Assembly (NCBI GenBank): GCA_009731375.1
Contig: BJOX01000010.1
Span: 1,717,554 to 1,781,553, forward strand
Length of the DNA stretch: 64,000 nucleotides
Origin: Paulinella micropora
Lineage: Eukaryota; Cercozoa; Imbricatea; Euglyphida
Reading direction: 5' to 3'
In this document: in pieces, positions 22,501 to 31,572 of the stretch
How the letters are laid out: every line of letters starts with the position of its first letter
Position numbering within the stretch: position 1 is the first letter of the stretch
Translations under genes and position numbers: made by a program
Notes under the pieces: model-generated
Told to the model about the DNA's origin: nothing
Databases searched by the model: none
The model's input: the letters and a program-made list of their open reading frames with translations, nothing else

Positions 22501-22599
22501 AGGGACAGGTTCCTCCTGTGCTCGTCCTCCTCCCCTTGCGGGAGTGGTAAAACCGCCGCCTGTGGCGGGCGTGTCGTTACCGTCTGCTTCGTCAGACAT
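19486..22599 (-). pseudogene. gag of element 1 with a CCCH zinc motif, broken
   Basis: The likely start is the ATG at 22599-22597 (MSDEADGNDTPATGGG). The protein passes through a Gly/Arg/Pro-rich start, helical capsid-like parts (HHVMDLYRVLATARDSLLDE; LVRADLAMLLVAVLKGIARA), a Ser-rich segment, a Pro-rich segment (PPPIPPPMLPPTPPP), then C-x10-C-x5-C-x3-H at about 19985-20050 (CLPERRFWVWPCLMGKSCQRRH overall, Cys/His ligands only at the ends of the spacings). It ends with a basic run (RKRKRKRKQR). Two compensating frameshifts (near 22.25 and 21.7 kb) and two nonsense codons near 20.5 kb break it. Ty3/gypsy gags usually have CCHC knuckles or none, so a CCCH motif is unusual. Element 2 has one as well. 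Confidence 0.75.
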
Positions 22600-24231
22600 G
22601 TCGAGTTTTATAGCGATGGATGATCTCGTTTTAGAGCCTATCCACGCCATGTTCAGTGTGCCCCTGAAGGGTCGAAACGAGCAGATGGAGTCGTATGTTC
22701 TCGTGTTAAGTGTGCTGTTGTGTTTGTCTTTTTTTTTGTTGTCGTGTGTTCTGTTCGCTGTGTCGTCACTGCTTGTGTCAAGCACGATGTTATACAACAC
22801 GACAACCAACTCACACCTAACACAACAATCAACAAATAACAGTCAAGGAATTGGTGGACTCACCCTCTGTCGGGGGAAGCCTTGCTGTTCCTTCTGCCAA
22901 GCCAGACGATGTGTACGTGTGCACCCTGACAAAGTACACGACACTTGTGCTTCACAAACAAGTCGGTTAGCAACCTTACTCCACCCTCGTGCGTACACGA
23001 TCAAGAATAGTTCAAAAAGGTTTTCAATCATCCTTTCTGGGCTCAGCCCAATAGGTCACTGTTATTGTCCTTTTGTGAAAGAACCTTTCCCAACTCAAAA
23101 ACCAACCGAAGCTGTGCCTTTTTGAGTTATCAGGGGTGTGTTTGTGAGTGTTCTCGTGTGTGTGTATGTGTTTGTGTGTACCGAGTGCTGCTGACTCTTC
23201 ACACAACAACGGCTGATGCCTTGTGAGTTGCTCGGTGTCCGAGTTTTTTTTTGTTCTTGGTGACCTATTTGACACCACACACACGTTGTTAGTGCTTGGG
23301 TGTGATGTGAGGTGTGTGTCTGTGTGTCTACGAGAGTGTGTATGCCTGTGTGTGTACCGAGTGCTGGTGACTCTTCACACACTTGTCGTTGATGTCTTGG
23401 GAGCTGCTCGGTATCCGAGTTCTTGTCCTTGCTGACCTTGGTGACACCACACAACACGTTTGGAGTGTTTGAGTGTGATGTGGGGTGTGTGTTTCGTTGT
23501 TTGTGAACAAAAATAAAAATTGTTCCCAAAACACACTCCTTTTTAGCCTCCCTCTTCAATTTACACTCAATTCCCCCGGCCTATGTCTTAATAGACTGGC
23601 CTACCACCCCTTTGAGAGATGGCTACCTTCTTTGGTGTGGGATGGGTGTTGTTTGTCTAAACAGGTTTTATGCCAAAGGAATAGGATTATGTATGTGTGT
23701 TGTTTGTTTGTTTTTCTTCTGCCTCGTTGCACGTATTGACGTGTCAACAACGTTTGTGTGTGTTACGTGTTTGTGGCAGTACAAACAAGAGTTAGAGCGT
23801 GTAATTGTTGGTTATTCTCCTCGTGAGGAGTATGCGTAGGTATACGTGTAGGAGTGTTGACAGAATTGATAGGAGGGTGTTTTCCTTCTCCTTGTGAGTG
23901 TTTGTTAAGCACTCCTCCGGCTCGACAATGTATCGACAATCACACCAGTGAGCCCCCTAATGTTTCTGTCCCACTGAGTACACTTTCTATGCACCTTACA
24001 CACTCCAATCACACTGCTTGAGGTGTCAAAATCGTACACACAACGAGTGTCTTGTCGTGCCGCTTTATGGGCCTCTGTGCAAGATTTCACTGTTGTTTTT
24101 GTGCACTGCAAGCTGCTAACACCTCCCCAACTCTTTTCCTACACTCCTCCACTACCTTTCCTTCTTGCTTTGCTTAGGGGAGTGGCTATTTTTCAAATTG
24201 CTAAATTGAAATTTGGAGGATATGAAAATCT
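22600..24231 (-). other. 5' leader of element 1, with an internal repeat
   Basis: No coding domain seen. Two diverged copies of a GT-rich unit of about 175-200 bp lie at roughly 23120-23305 and 23325-23480. They share TGTGTACCGAGTGCTG, GACTCTTCACACA, TTGGTGACACCACACA-like and GAGTGTGATGTG blocks. The leader is long (about 1.6 kb), as in many large gypsy elements, and may hold packaging or regulatory signals. Confidence 0.7.
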
Positions 24232-24245
24232 AGGCTGAGACTCCA
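24232..24245 (-). other. primer-binding site of element 1
   Basis: In the sense of the element, TGGAGTCTCAGCCT follows the 5' LTR after AAAG. Its complement ends ...GAGACTCCA, i.e. the CCA end of a tRNA 3' terminus. I cannot say which tRNA without the host tRNA set. If the LTR is taken as 383 bp, the site abuts it directly. Confidence 0.8.
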
Positions 24246-24249
24246 CTTT

Positions 24250-24628
24250 TGTCGGTTCTAATCAAAAGATGTTATTTAATGTAAGCAGGGGTATTTATCC
24301 TTCCAATTCCACAGCACTCTGAAAATAACCTAATCTTCCTCCTCCACAAAGAGAGGAAACCAGTATGGCGGAAAATGTAGGAGACTGTCAGAGCCAAGCA
24401 ACAAAAAGGGAAAAGAGAGGCATTTCCCAGTGTCACCCCTAACGATAATATTATACGTCTTAAAAAAGTAGTACCGGTTATGAATCGTAATATTATCGTT
24501 TTCAACCGGCTCAAAAGTATATAAATAAAAACGGATATAACTACATCTTAAAGAGATATAGCTCTTCTATACATCACTGTGTATAGGGGTATAAGAAAAG
24601 GTCGCATATTTACCTATCTGCGCCTACA
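24250..24628 (-). repeat. 5' LTR of element 1
   Basis: 379 bp, 6 substitutions against 9186-9564 (about 98.4% identity by eye count), same orientation. Contains TATATAAATAAAAA-like sequence that could serve as a core promoter on one strand. With the PBS and PPT it frames a 15,443-bp element. Confidence 0.93.
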
Positions 24629-24868
24629 TAACGGCATCTTATTGTGTCTGTATTGACCGGCACAGGGGTATATTAATGTATTAATACTACAGCAGCACAT
24701 ATTTATTTATCTGCGCCTACACAACTGTCACTTGAATGACTTTTGCATGTCGTTAAAGTAAAAAATTATTTGTAGACTTCGTCTGGCCGGATTTGTCTGA
24801 CATGCCAAGATGATATTATCCTGGTCTTTTGGCGGGCGGCTCGCGGCGTTTGAAAGTTTGCCTTTGCG
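24629..24868. repeat. right remainder of an older LTR, then a fragment like the element 2 LTR
   Basis: 24629-24716 ends in CATATTTATTTATCTGCGCCTACA, which closely follows the LTR terminus of element 1; it would complete the split LTR at 8871-9185. From about 24757 to 24868 the sequence (TTCGTCTGGCC, TCTGACATGCCAA, CCTGGTCTTTTGGCGG, CTTTGCGTC) matches the start of the element 2 LTR at 56872-56963. Nested or solo LTR debris is the likely explanation. Confidence 0.6.
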
Positions 24869-25063
24869 TCCGAGTCAAGAAAAAGCATACATACCTAGGA
24901 AGCGCATCATCAAAAATTCCCCGCCCATGCTTTTTCTCTCCACACCAGTCACCTTTGCTCAGAAAATTTCCGACAATCTGAGGAAAATTTCCATACACAG
25001 TTGGTTTATTAGCGACTCCAGATTGTTACAATAGTATGATATTTAGAAGTTAATAATAACCGA
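24869..25063. other. no recognisable gene
   Basis: Short spacer between LTR debris and MITE copy 1; nothing recognised. The same holds for 25326-25527 on the other side of the MITE. Confidence 0.4.
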
Positions 25064-25325
25064 TATTACTGACATTCAAGAGAAAAAAAAAATTCTATTT
25101 TTGTTGGGATTTTAATTTTGGTTGGAATTTCGATTTGGTTGGAAATTTGAACTTTTCAAATTAACTGCTATATTCGTCCGCAAAATATCGTAATTTTCGC
25201 GAAATGTTACCGTTAAATTGGAAAATTTGAATTTTTGCCACAAAAATGAAAAACTGACACAAAATTAAAATTCCAACCAAAAATCGAAAAACTATTTTTT
25301 TTTCTCTTGAATGTCGTCAGTAATA
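25064..25325. mobile_element. foldback MITE, copy 1
   Basis: 262 bp with inverted ends TATTACTGACATTCAAGAG and its complement (the right end has an extra GAC). The interior is also self-complementary (TTCAAATTAACTGC against a matching inverted stretch). It shares GACATTCAAG ends, the GGACGAATATAGCAGTTAA-type core and CCAACCAAAA blocks with the two copies at 33.4-34.0 kb. Too short to code for a transposase. Confidence 0.8.
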
Positions 25326-25527
25326 ACTGTCCTAACGATATGAAGACTGAGGAATACCTCAAGTAGGGACTCCGTAATCTCCAGATCAAGCATAACCGAC
25401 AGACCGGAACGGTAAGTATTGCAATTAAATACCGGGTGGGCCGGCATATAACATTAATTAATATACATATGTATTTCACTGTCTACATTTTCAATTTATA
25501 ACCTTCGCAGAAATACAAGTGATCTGT

Positions 25528-26772
25528 TTAATTCGGCTGTCTGTCTGTGAACCAAATATTATCAAGCGGACGAAGATCAAGATTTGGGTTTATCACCCCA
25601 TTAAAGTCTGCTAGCAGGAATTCTGCATCTTCATAGCTTGTCCCATTGTCCATCCATAAGATACTAGACACAGGCACGTTGCAGATGAAAGTGAGGATGT
25701 GTGTGCGTCGCTTGGGTTTGCCTATGTCCGGTATTGCCACCCACTCTTTTTCCTGTTTGGCTGAATCTTCAGATAACTGCGAAAGATTTTTGTGCTCTTT
25801 TGCTTTTTCGTCTTTGGGGTCGGTCATTTTGTGGAAGCTGCCGACGAGGGTGTGCGGGCTGTTTTCTGCGATGAGGCGCAGCCTACGTGATGCTTCTTCG
25901 TTCGAGATGTCTTTCAAACTGAAGGTCTCGGTCACCTCCAGCTTCACCCGCACTTGCATCTGCAGATGCCCATAAGGCCAAGTCAGCAGTGTGAGCGGAG
26001 GCAGGCGGGACGGCGCCGCTGTAACGGCCAGCACGTCTGCACGGTGCACCTGCTTCACCTCTACCACCGGCACCTTGCACTGCAGCAGCCACGCCTGCAC
26101 GTTAAGCATCAGCACCTCCTTCAGCCCCTCGGTGTACCGGTTGCTCGAGAACTCTGTGGGCTTGGGGTCTTCACAGCCTGCGTCTTTGAAGGCCTTGACT
26201 AGACATTGATAGACCTGCTTGGTGCCCTGTTCTACATCAGCGTGCGTCACGCCGGTGAACACGTCGAGCGGGTTGCCAGCGCGAGGCAGCTGCTTGTGCA
26301 CTGCCTGCTCCAGCGCAGCAGCCTCGGGCAGCAGGCGCAGCTCGTGGTTCTTGAGACACTCGCCTTCAGCCTCGCTGTGGATAAAGCTCCAGGGAGCGAG
26401 CAGGGGCACAGTCACCACCTCGTTGTGCTGCAGGTTGATCTTCTTGAAGTAGGCCCACAGCTGCTCTACGATCTTCATGCGCGGACCTCCCTGGAACACG
26501 GTAAAAATCGGGGCGATATCATTCTGCGAAGATGTTTTCAAAAACGTGGCCAGAGTCATGGCGGAGGGGGGAGTTGTTGAGTCGGAGGAAGAGGAAGAGT
26601 CAGAGGAAGAGGAAGAAGAGGAAGAGTCAGAGGAAGATGAGGGAGAAGATGGGGAGGCAGCTGCAGACGACGCGCCTGGGGCTAGGTTTCTCATTTCCTG
26701 TATCTCTTTCCTTATTTCTCCTTCGGCGTACTCCAAAACTCCTTCCTTCCACGTCTTAAAACTACCCCACAT
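25528..26772 (-). CDS. hypothetical protein, 414 residues, single exon
   Basis: An uninterrupted minus-strand frame from ATG 26772-26770 (MWGSFKTWKEGVLEYAEGE) to TAA at 25530-25528. It begins with a helical, charged part, then a Ser/Asp run (about residues 45-72), then a globular-looking part with EQLWAYFKKINLQHNEVV, LLAPWSFIHSEAEGECLKNH, PLDVFTGVTHADVEQGTKQV, QVRVKLEVTETFSLKDISNE and EWVAIPDIGKPKRRTHILTF, ending in LDLRPLDNIWF. No family recognised. It does not show RT, integrase or transposase motifs. Its length, mixed composition and lack of stops argue for a real gene or a recently intact TE accessory gene. The 5' side abuts the TACA satellite, so the promoter would lie in repeats. An upstream GTG two codons earlier is an unlikely start. 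Confidence 0.6.
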   Translation of the reverse strand: MWGSFKTWKEGVLEYAEGEIRKEIQEMRNLAPGASSAAASPSSPSSSSDSSSSSSSSDSSSSSDSTTPPSAMTLATFLKTSSQNDIAPIFTVFQGGPRMKIVEQLWAYFKKINLQHNEVVTVPLLAPWSFIHSEAEGECLKNHELRLLPEAAALEQAVHKQLPRAGNPLDVFTGVTHADVEQGTKQVYQCLVKAFKDAGCEDPKPTEFSSNRYTEGLKEVLMLNVQAWLLQCKVPVVEVKQVHRADVLAVTAAPSRLPPLTLLTWPYGHLQMQVRVKLEVTETFSLKDISNEEASRRLRLIAENSPHTLVGSFHKMTDPKDEKAKEHKNLSQLSEDSAKQEKEWVAIPDIGKPKRRTHILTFICNVPVSSILWMDNGTSYEDAEFLLADFNGVINPNLDLRPLDNIWFTDRQPN

Positions 26773-26879
26773 GTACACACATCACAGGAATAAATATACA
26801 TCCATAGATACGTACTTACAGCAATATTTGAAATATGAGTGGCAACAAAGCCATCCATCCCTACATATACCATGAAAGC

Positions 26880-27310
26880 AATATTTATAAATACTTCATA
26901 CATACATACATACATACATGCATGCATGCATGCATACATACATACATTACATACATACATACATACATACATAGATTACATACATAGATTACATACATAA
27001 ATTACATACATATATACATACATAAATAAATACATAAATACATAAATACATACATACATACATGCAATACATATATTTACATGCATACTTACATGAATGC
27101 TATGTATGCATGTTATGTTATGGTATGTTAGTTTTGTTCTGTTGTCTTGTGTTGTGTTGGGTTATGGTGTGTTATGTTGTGTTTTTATGTTATATTATGT
27201 TAATGTTGTGTTATGTTACGTTATGTTATGTCATGCTATGTCATGTTATGTCATGCTATGTCATGTTATGTCATGTTAAGTATGTGTTATGTTACATTAC
27301 GTTAGTTACG
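26880..27310. repeat. (TACA)n then (TTATG)n satellite
   Basis: TACA-type repeats with GCAT and AAAT variants at about 26890-27060, then TATGTTATGTCATG-type pentanucleotide repeats to 27310. Frames found here are simple-sequence artefacts. Confidence 0.9.
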
Positions 27311-27331
27311 TTATGTGATGATGATGATGAT

Positions 27332-27386
27332 GTCACGCGCGCGATCGGGGACATTGACTACGAGACGGGTAATGAGGACGAGGACG

Positions 27387-27419
<33 letters not shown>

Positions 27420-27610
27420 TCACGCGCGCGATCGGGGACATTGACTACGAGACGGGTAATGAGGATGAGGATGAGGACGAGGATGATGAAGATGATGATG
27501 ATGATGATAATGATGATGATGATGAAGAAGATGATGATGTCACGCCCGCGATCGGGGACATTGACTACAAGACGGGTAATGAGGACGAGGACGAGGATGA
27601 TGTGTGTTAA
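27332..27610 (+). repeat. GC-rich minisatellite, three copies, encoding an acidic frame
   Basis: Three units start at 27332, 27419 and 27539 with GTCACGC(G/C)CGCGATCGG, followed by GACATTGACTAC(G/A)AGACGG and GAT/GAC triplet runs of variable length. One plus-strand frame reads VTRAIGDIDYETGNEDEDED three times with Asp runs between and ends at TAA 27608-27610. All length changes are multiples of three. The block is embedded between AT-rich satellites. It could be a coding repeat or a minisatellite that happens to be open; I see no promoter or flanking exon. Confidence 0.7.
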
Positions 27611-28031
27611 CGTGTAACTGTATGTATGCATGTATGTACGTATGTATGTATGTATGTATGTATGTACGTACGTAACGTACGTACGTACGTATGTATGTAT
27701 GTATATATGTATGTATGTATTTATGTATGTATTTATGTACATATGTATGTACATATGTACATACGTATGTATGTACGTGTGTATGCATGTTATGTATGTA
27801 TGTATGTACATTATGTATGTATGTATGTATGTATGTATGTACGTATGTATGTATGTATGCATATATGCATATATGCATGTTATACATGCATTTTATGCAT
27901 GTTATCTATGTTATGTATGTTATGTATATTATGTATGTTTTTGTACTGTATGTTATTTATGTTATGTGTGTTATGTGTGTTATGATTTATGTATGCTATG
28001 TTTGTTATGTATGTTATGTATATTATGTCTG
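27611..28031. repeat. (GTAT)n satellite with TTATG variants
   Basis: Long runs of GTAT with ACGT and ATAT interruptions, fading into TTATGTATG. No coding content. Confidence 0.92.
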
Positions 28032-28124
28032 TCTGTAGTCATTCAAGGATATACACATATCATACATGGTGTACGTTGTACAGGACACACGCATACAGAC
28101 AGACAGAACAGACACTAAAGGTGC

Positions 28125-28478
28125 TTACAAGTCGGTGTGATTTACGAGGGACCACGGAAAACCCTTCTCCCACTCCTATGAAAACGAGAAGCAACTGCAT
28201 AGAAAAACTAGAGGGAAATTCTACACCAACCTGAAAGTTGCTTCTGAACTTCTTCATCTGCTCCTTCAACTCGCGATCCTAGCAGAGAAGAATATGTTCA
28301 AACACTGGTCAAACAATCGCTGCGATACCATTTCGTCTGCATCTCTACTCGTAGATTTTATTGGGTCTACTCGCTGAGTCTGTTGGTGAAGCCTGGCGGA
28401 GCGAAGTTGTTTGTCCCACCTCCTCCTCTGAGTTTTTCTGAATCCACCTCGTTTTGATGCGAGCACCCGAGCACGCAT
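28125..28478 (-). CDS. small basic protein of 82 residues, three exons (proposed)
   Basis: Minus-strand exons at 28329-28478, 28231-28278 and 28125-28175 join in frame (150 + 48 + 51 nt). The ATG is at 28478, donor ATG|GTATCG, acceptor CTGCTAG|GATCGC, donor CAG|GTTGGT, acceptor CATAG|GAGTGG, stop TAA at 28127-28125. The product begins MRARVLASKRGGFRKTQRRR, has a charged helical middle (DRELKEQMKKFRSNFQ) and ends EWEKGFPWSLVNHTDL. All three junctions are phase 0 with GT-AG ends, and the last exon has two Trp, which is hard to get by chance. I do not recognise the family. It lies head to head with the V-ATPase gene, start codons about 420 bp apart, so the two may share a promoter region. Confidence 0.6.
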
Positions 28479-28898
28479 CCTAGGGCTACAGACCGTGGCC
28501 TAGATAAGGTGTAAGCATGCATGACTTACACAGAGACCGCAACTTAGATTAGCTGTAGCATGCATGACTCGAGTACTGACTCATGTGTATGCCACCAAAA
28601 CAGACATGCTTAGGCGGAAACATTTTCATCACCCCTCTTTGAGATACCTTAAACTTATTTCGTTTTCAATTGGACCTGCGCTAAAGTTTTATAAAGTGTG
28701 GTCGGAGGATCGGCCAAGCCAGGGGATTCTCCCAAAGTCTCTCGGTTCTTGCGGTGCAAAAAGTAATTGTGACTGGGCGGATCGGCGCGTCTTCCCCTTG
28801 TGGAAACCCATTCAAAAAGCAAAAGGCTTCTCTGGGACCACCGCCAAGTTTTGGGACCACCGCCAAGTTTTTACAAGGTACGGTAAAACCAAGGCAAG
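28479..28898. promoter_or_regulatory. shared upstream region of two divergent host genes
   Basis: Intergenic between the small three-exon gene (minus) and the V-ATPase gene (plus). It holds a repeated GCATGCATGACT phrase (28515 and 28558) and a tandem repeat GGGACCACCGCCAAGTTTT just before the V-ATPase start (28838-28873). No TATA box stands out. Calling it a bidirectional promoter is inference from the arrangement. Confidence 0.45.
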
Positions 28899-29874
28899 AT
28901 GGCTTCTACTGATGCCAAAAGGATGGAGGAACGGCGCACTCGCCAGGAGATTGTTGAGGACGCTGGAATAGTGCGCATCACAGGAACACTCCCTGACCTA
29001 AGTTGGTTCAATGCGGAGTTTGGATTCCTGGAGGCTCTGCTGCGAGGCTTTAAGTCTGGGCTTCTGAAGGAGAACGAATACCGTCAGCTTTGCAACTGTG
29101 AGAACCTGGAAGATGTTAAGCTGACCCTAGGTATGCAAATAGCACATGTTGCATGCAGCAGATCAAGAAAATCACGCACACGTTCCTTAACCTACACGTT
29201 TCCGCTCTGCGCTGTCTCTCAAATCGTCTTCCTTTTTGCTTGTCTCCTCTTTCCTTCTTACTACTACTCCTACTACTAATACTACCACTACGACCTCCTA
29301 CTACTACCTACTACTTCTACTACTAGGGGAGGGAGGGGGGGGAAGGGAGGGGGGAGCTACTACTACTACCACTACTACTACTACTATTACTACAGCACTA
29401 CTACTGCTACTGCTACTACTACAACTACTACTACTACAACTACTAGTACTACTACTTCTTCTTCTTCGTCGTCGTCATCTTCTTGTTCGTCGTCCTCCTC
29501 TCCTCTTCCTCCTTCCCTCTTCCGTCTTCTTCCTCTATCATCACTATTGTTATTGTTATTATTATTATTAGTAGTAGTAGTAGCAGTAGTAGTCAGTAGT
29601 TAACGCTAGAAGTAGCAAGTTGTATCTAGCTAGTAGTATCAGAATGCCTTATTTTCAACACAGGCACACACAGCCACGTAAAAACATACAACCACAACAA
29701 AAACAAAAATCAAACGGGGGTAAATGGATCAAAAATGTTTTCCTGAATTCAAATGTCTCTCATGTGTAGGCGACACTGACTACGCGAATCTGAAGAAGTA
29801 GTAGTAGTAGTAGTACTGTAGTAGTAGTAGTAGTAGTAGGAGCAGCAGCAGCATCAGTAGTAGCAGTAGTAGTG

Positions 29875-29915
<41 letters not shown>

Positions 29916-31525
29916 TGTTGTTGTTGTTGTAGAAGCGTTGTAGTAGTAGCAGCAGCAGCAGTAGTAGTAGTAGTAGTTTCCCGTTGGTTGAATAAGAAAA
30001 AACAGTTACCTCAACTAGCCCAGCATAGTAGTAGTAGTAGGTAGTAGTAGTAGTATTGCAAGACATTAGCAAGTCCCTCAACCAATATGCTATCTTGCAA
30101 AACTTAGCAAGCTCAAACGTGCAGTCTTGTGTTAGGTGACACTGACTGTGCGAGTGTGTTGCAAAACATTAGCAAGCTCCTAAAGTCAATATGCTATCTT
30201 GTTTAGGGGACGACTAGTCGATGTCTTCAGCAAGCTTACATTTACTATATTGTCGTAGGTGACACTGACTACGCGAGCGTGTTGCAGAACATTAGCAAGC
30301 TGACCCCTGAGGTGATCCTGGACCGCTGCAAGCAGAAAACTCTGGACGAGTTCGACTTCATCAGAGGTCAGTCCATCTGTCTGTCTGTCTGTCTATATCT
30401 ATCTATGCCGATTATTATTTCACTGGATCAGTACATGATGGATGTGTGCGTGTGTGTTTTGTTTGTTTGTACGTTTTTTTTAATATTGCAGACATTCCTT
30501 GATTTCATTCCCTACGAGTTAATCACGTCTGTTGATGTATGTGTGTGCGTGTTCTGCAGGCTCAGCCACTGGCGCTCTTGCCACCTTCCTTGATTTCATC
30601 ACCTACGAGTTCCTGATCAAGAACATCTGCTTCGTCATCACTGGACTCATCAAGGTCGAACTAGCTGTCCAGCTTGCTAGATTAGCTATCCATCTATCTA
30701 TATCTATCCTATTTATCAAGAGCATTTGCTTCGTCATAACGGCCTCATCAAGGTCGAACTGTCTAGCTAGCTAACTGTTAGCTAACTATATATTTACCTA
30801 CCTGAACTATTTATTTTATCTGCAGGGCTCTGACCCCGAGACGCTACTTAGTAAGATCCACCCGCTAGGCCGCTCCCCACACATTAAGTCTATCCTGACC
30901 TTCGAGAACCAGACGAGCTCTGACGGTTTGCTGGACCTGTACCGCACCGTGCTGGTGGAGACGCCAGTCGCTCGCTACTTCGAGATCTACTTCAACTCCG
31001 AAGTCAAGTCAGAGGGAGGCGGCGCGCCTGGTAACCACCTCATCCTTATCCTTATTCTACTCATCCTCATCCTCGTCCTTACACTTCCTCTGATCCTTAC
31101 TCTTACCATTTCCCTTATCCTGATGCTGATTATCATTATCCTTTTCTTTTATCCTATCCTTATCCCCACCATTTAACCTTTATCTTTTTTATCATCCTTA
31201 TCCTTACCCTTATCCTTATCCTTACGCTGTTAGGTGGCAGCCGAGAGATCCAGCGTGTGTACAACGAAGTAGAGATAGATATTGTGACCAACATGTTGCA
31301 GAAACTTTGGCTGGAAGACTTCTACCAGGTCTGTGTATGTATGTATGTATGTATATATGAACGTAGGTACGTATGCATCAATCAAGGTATGTATGTAATT
31401 TTTGTATAGTACTGCTGCTCGCTCGGTGGCGAAACTGCCACGGCCATGAAGACTTTGCTGGAGTTCGAGGCAGACCGCCGCGCCATCTCCATCACCATCA
31501 ACTCCTTCGGTAGCCACGCTGTTTG

Positions 31526-31572
<47 letters not shown>

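Noticed and set aside
22475-23125. Plus-strand frame of 216 codons opposite the gag start of element 1
   Set aside because: Antisense to gag and leader, no motif, and no conservation with element 2.
26712-27985. Several frames of 80-180 codons in the TACA/GTAT satellites
   Set aside because: Simple-sequence artefacts. Only the three-copy GC-rich block was kept, as a repeat.
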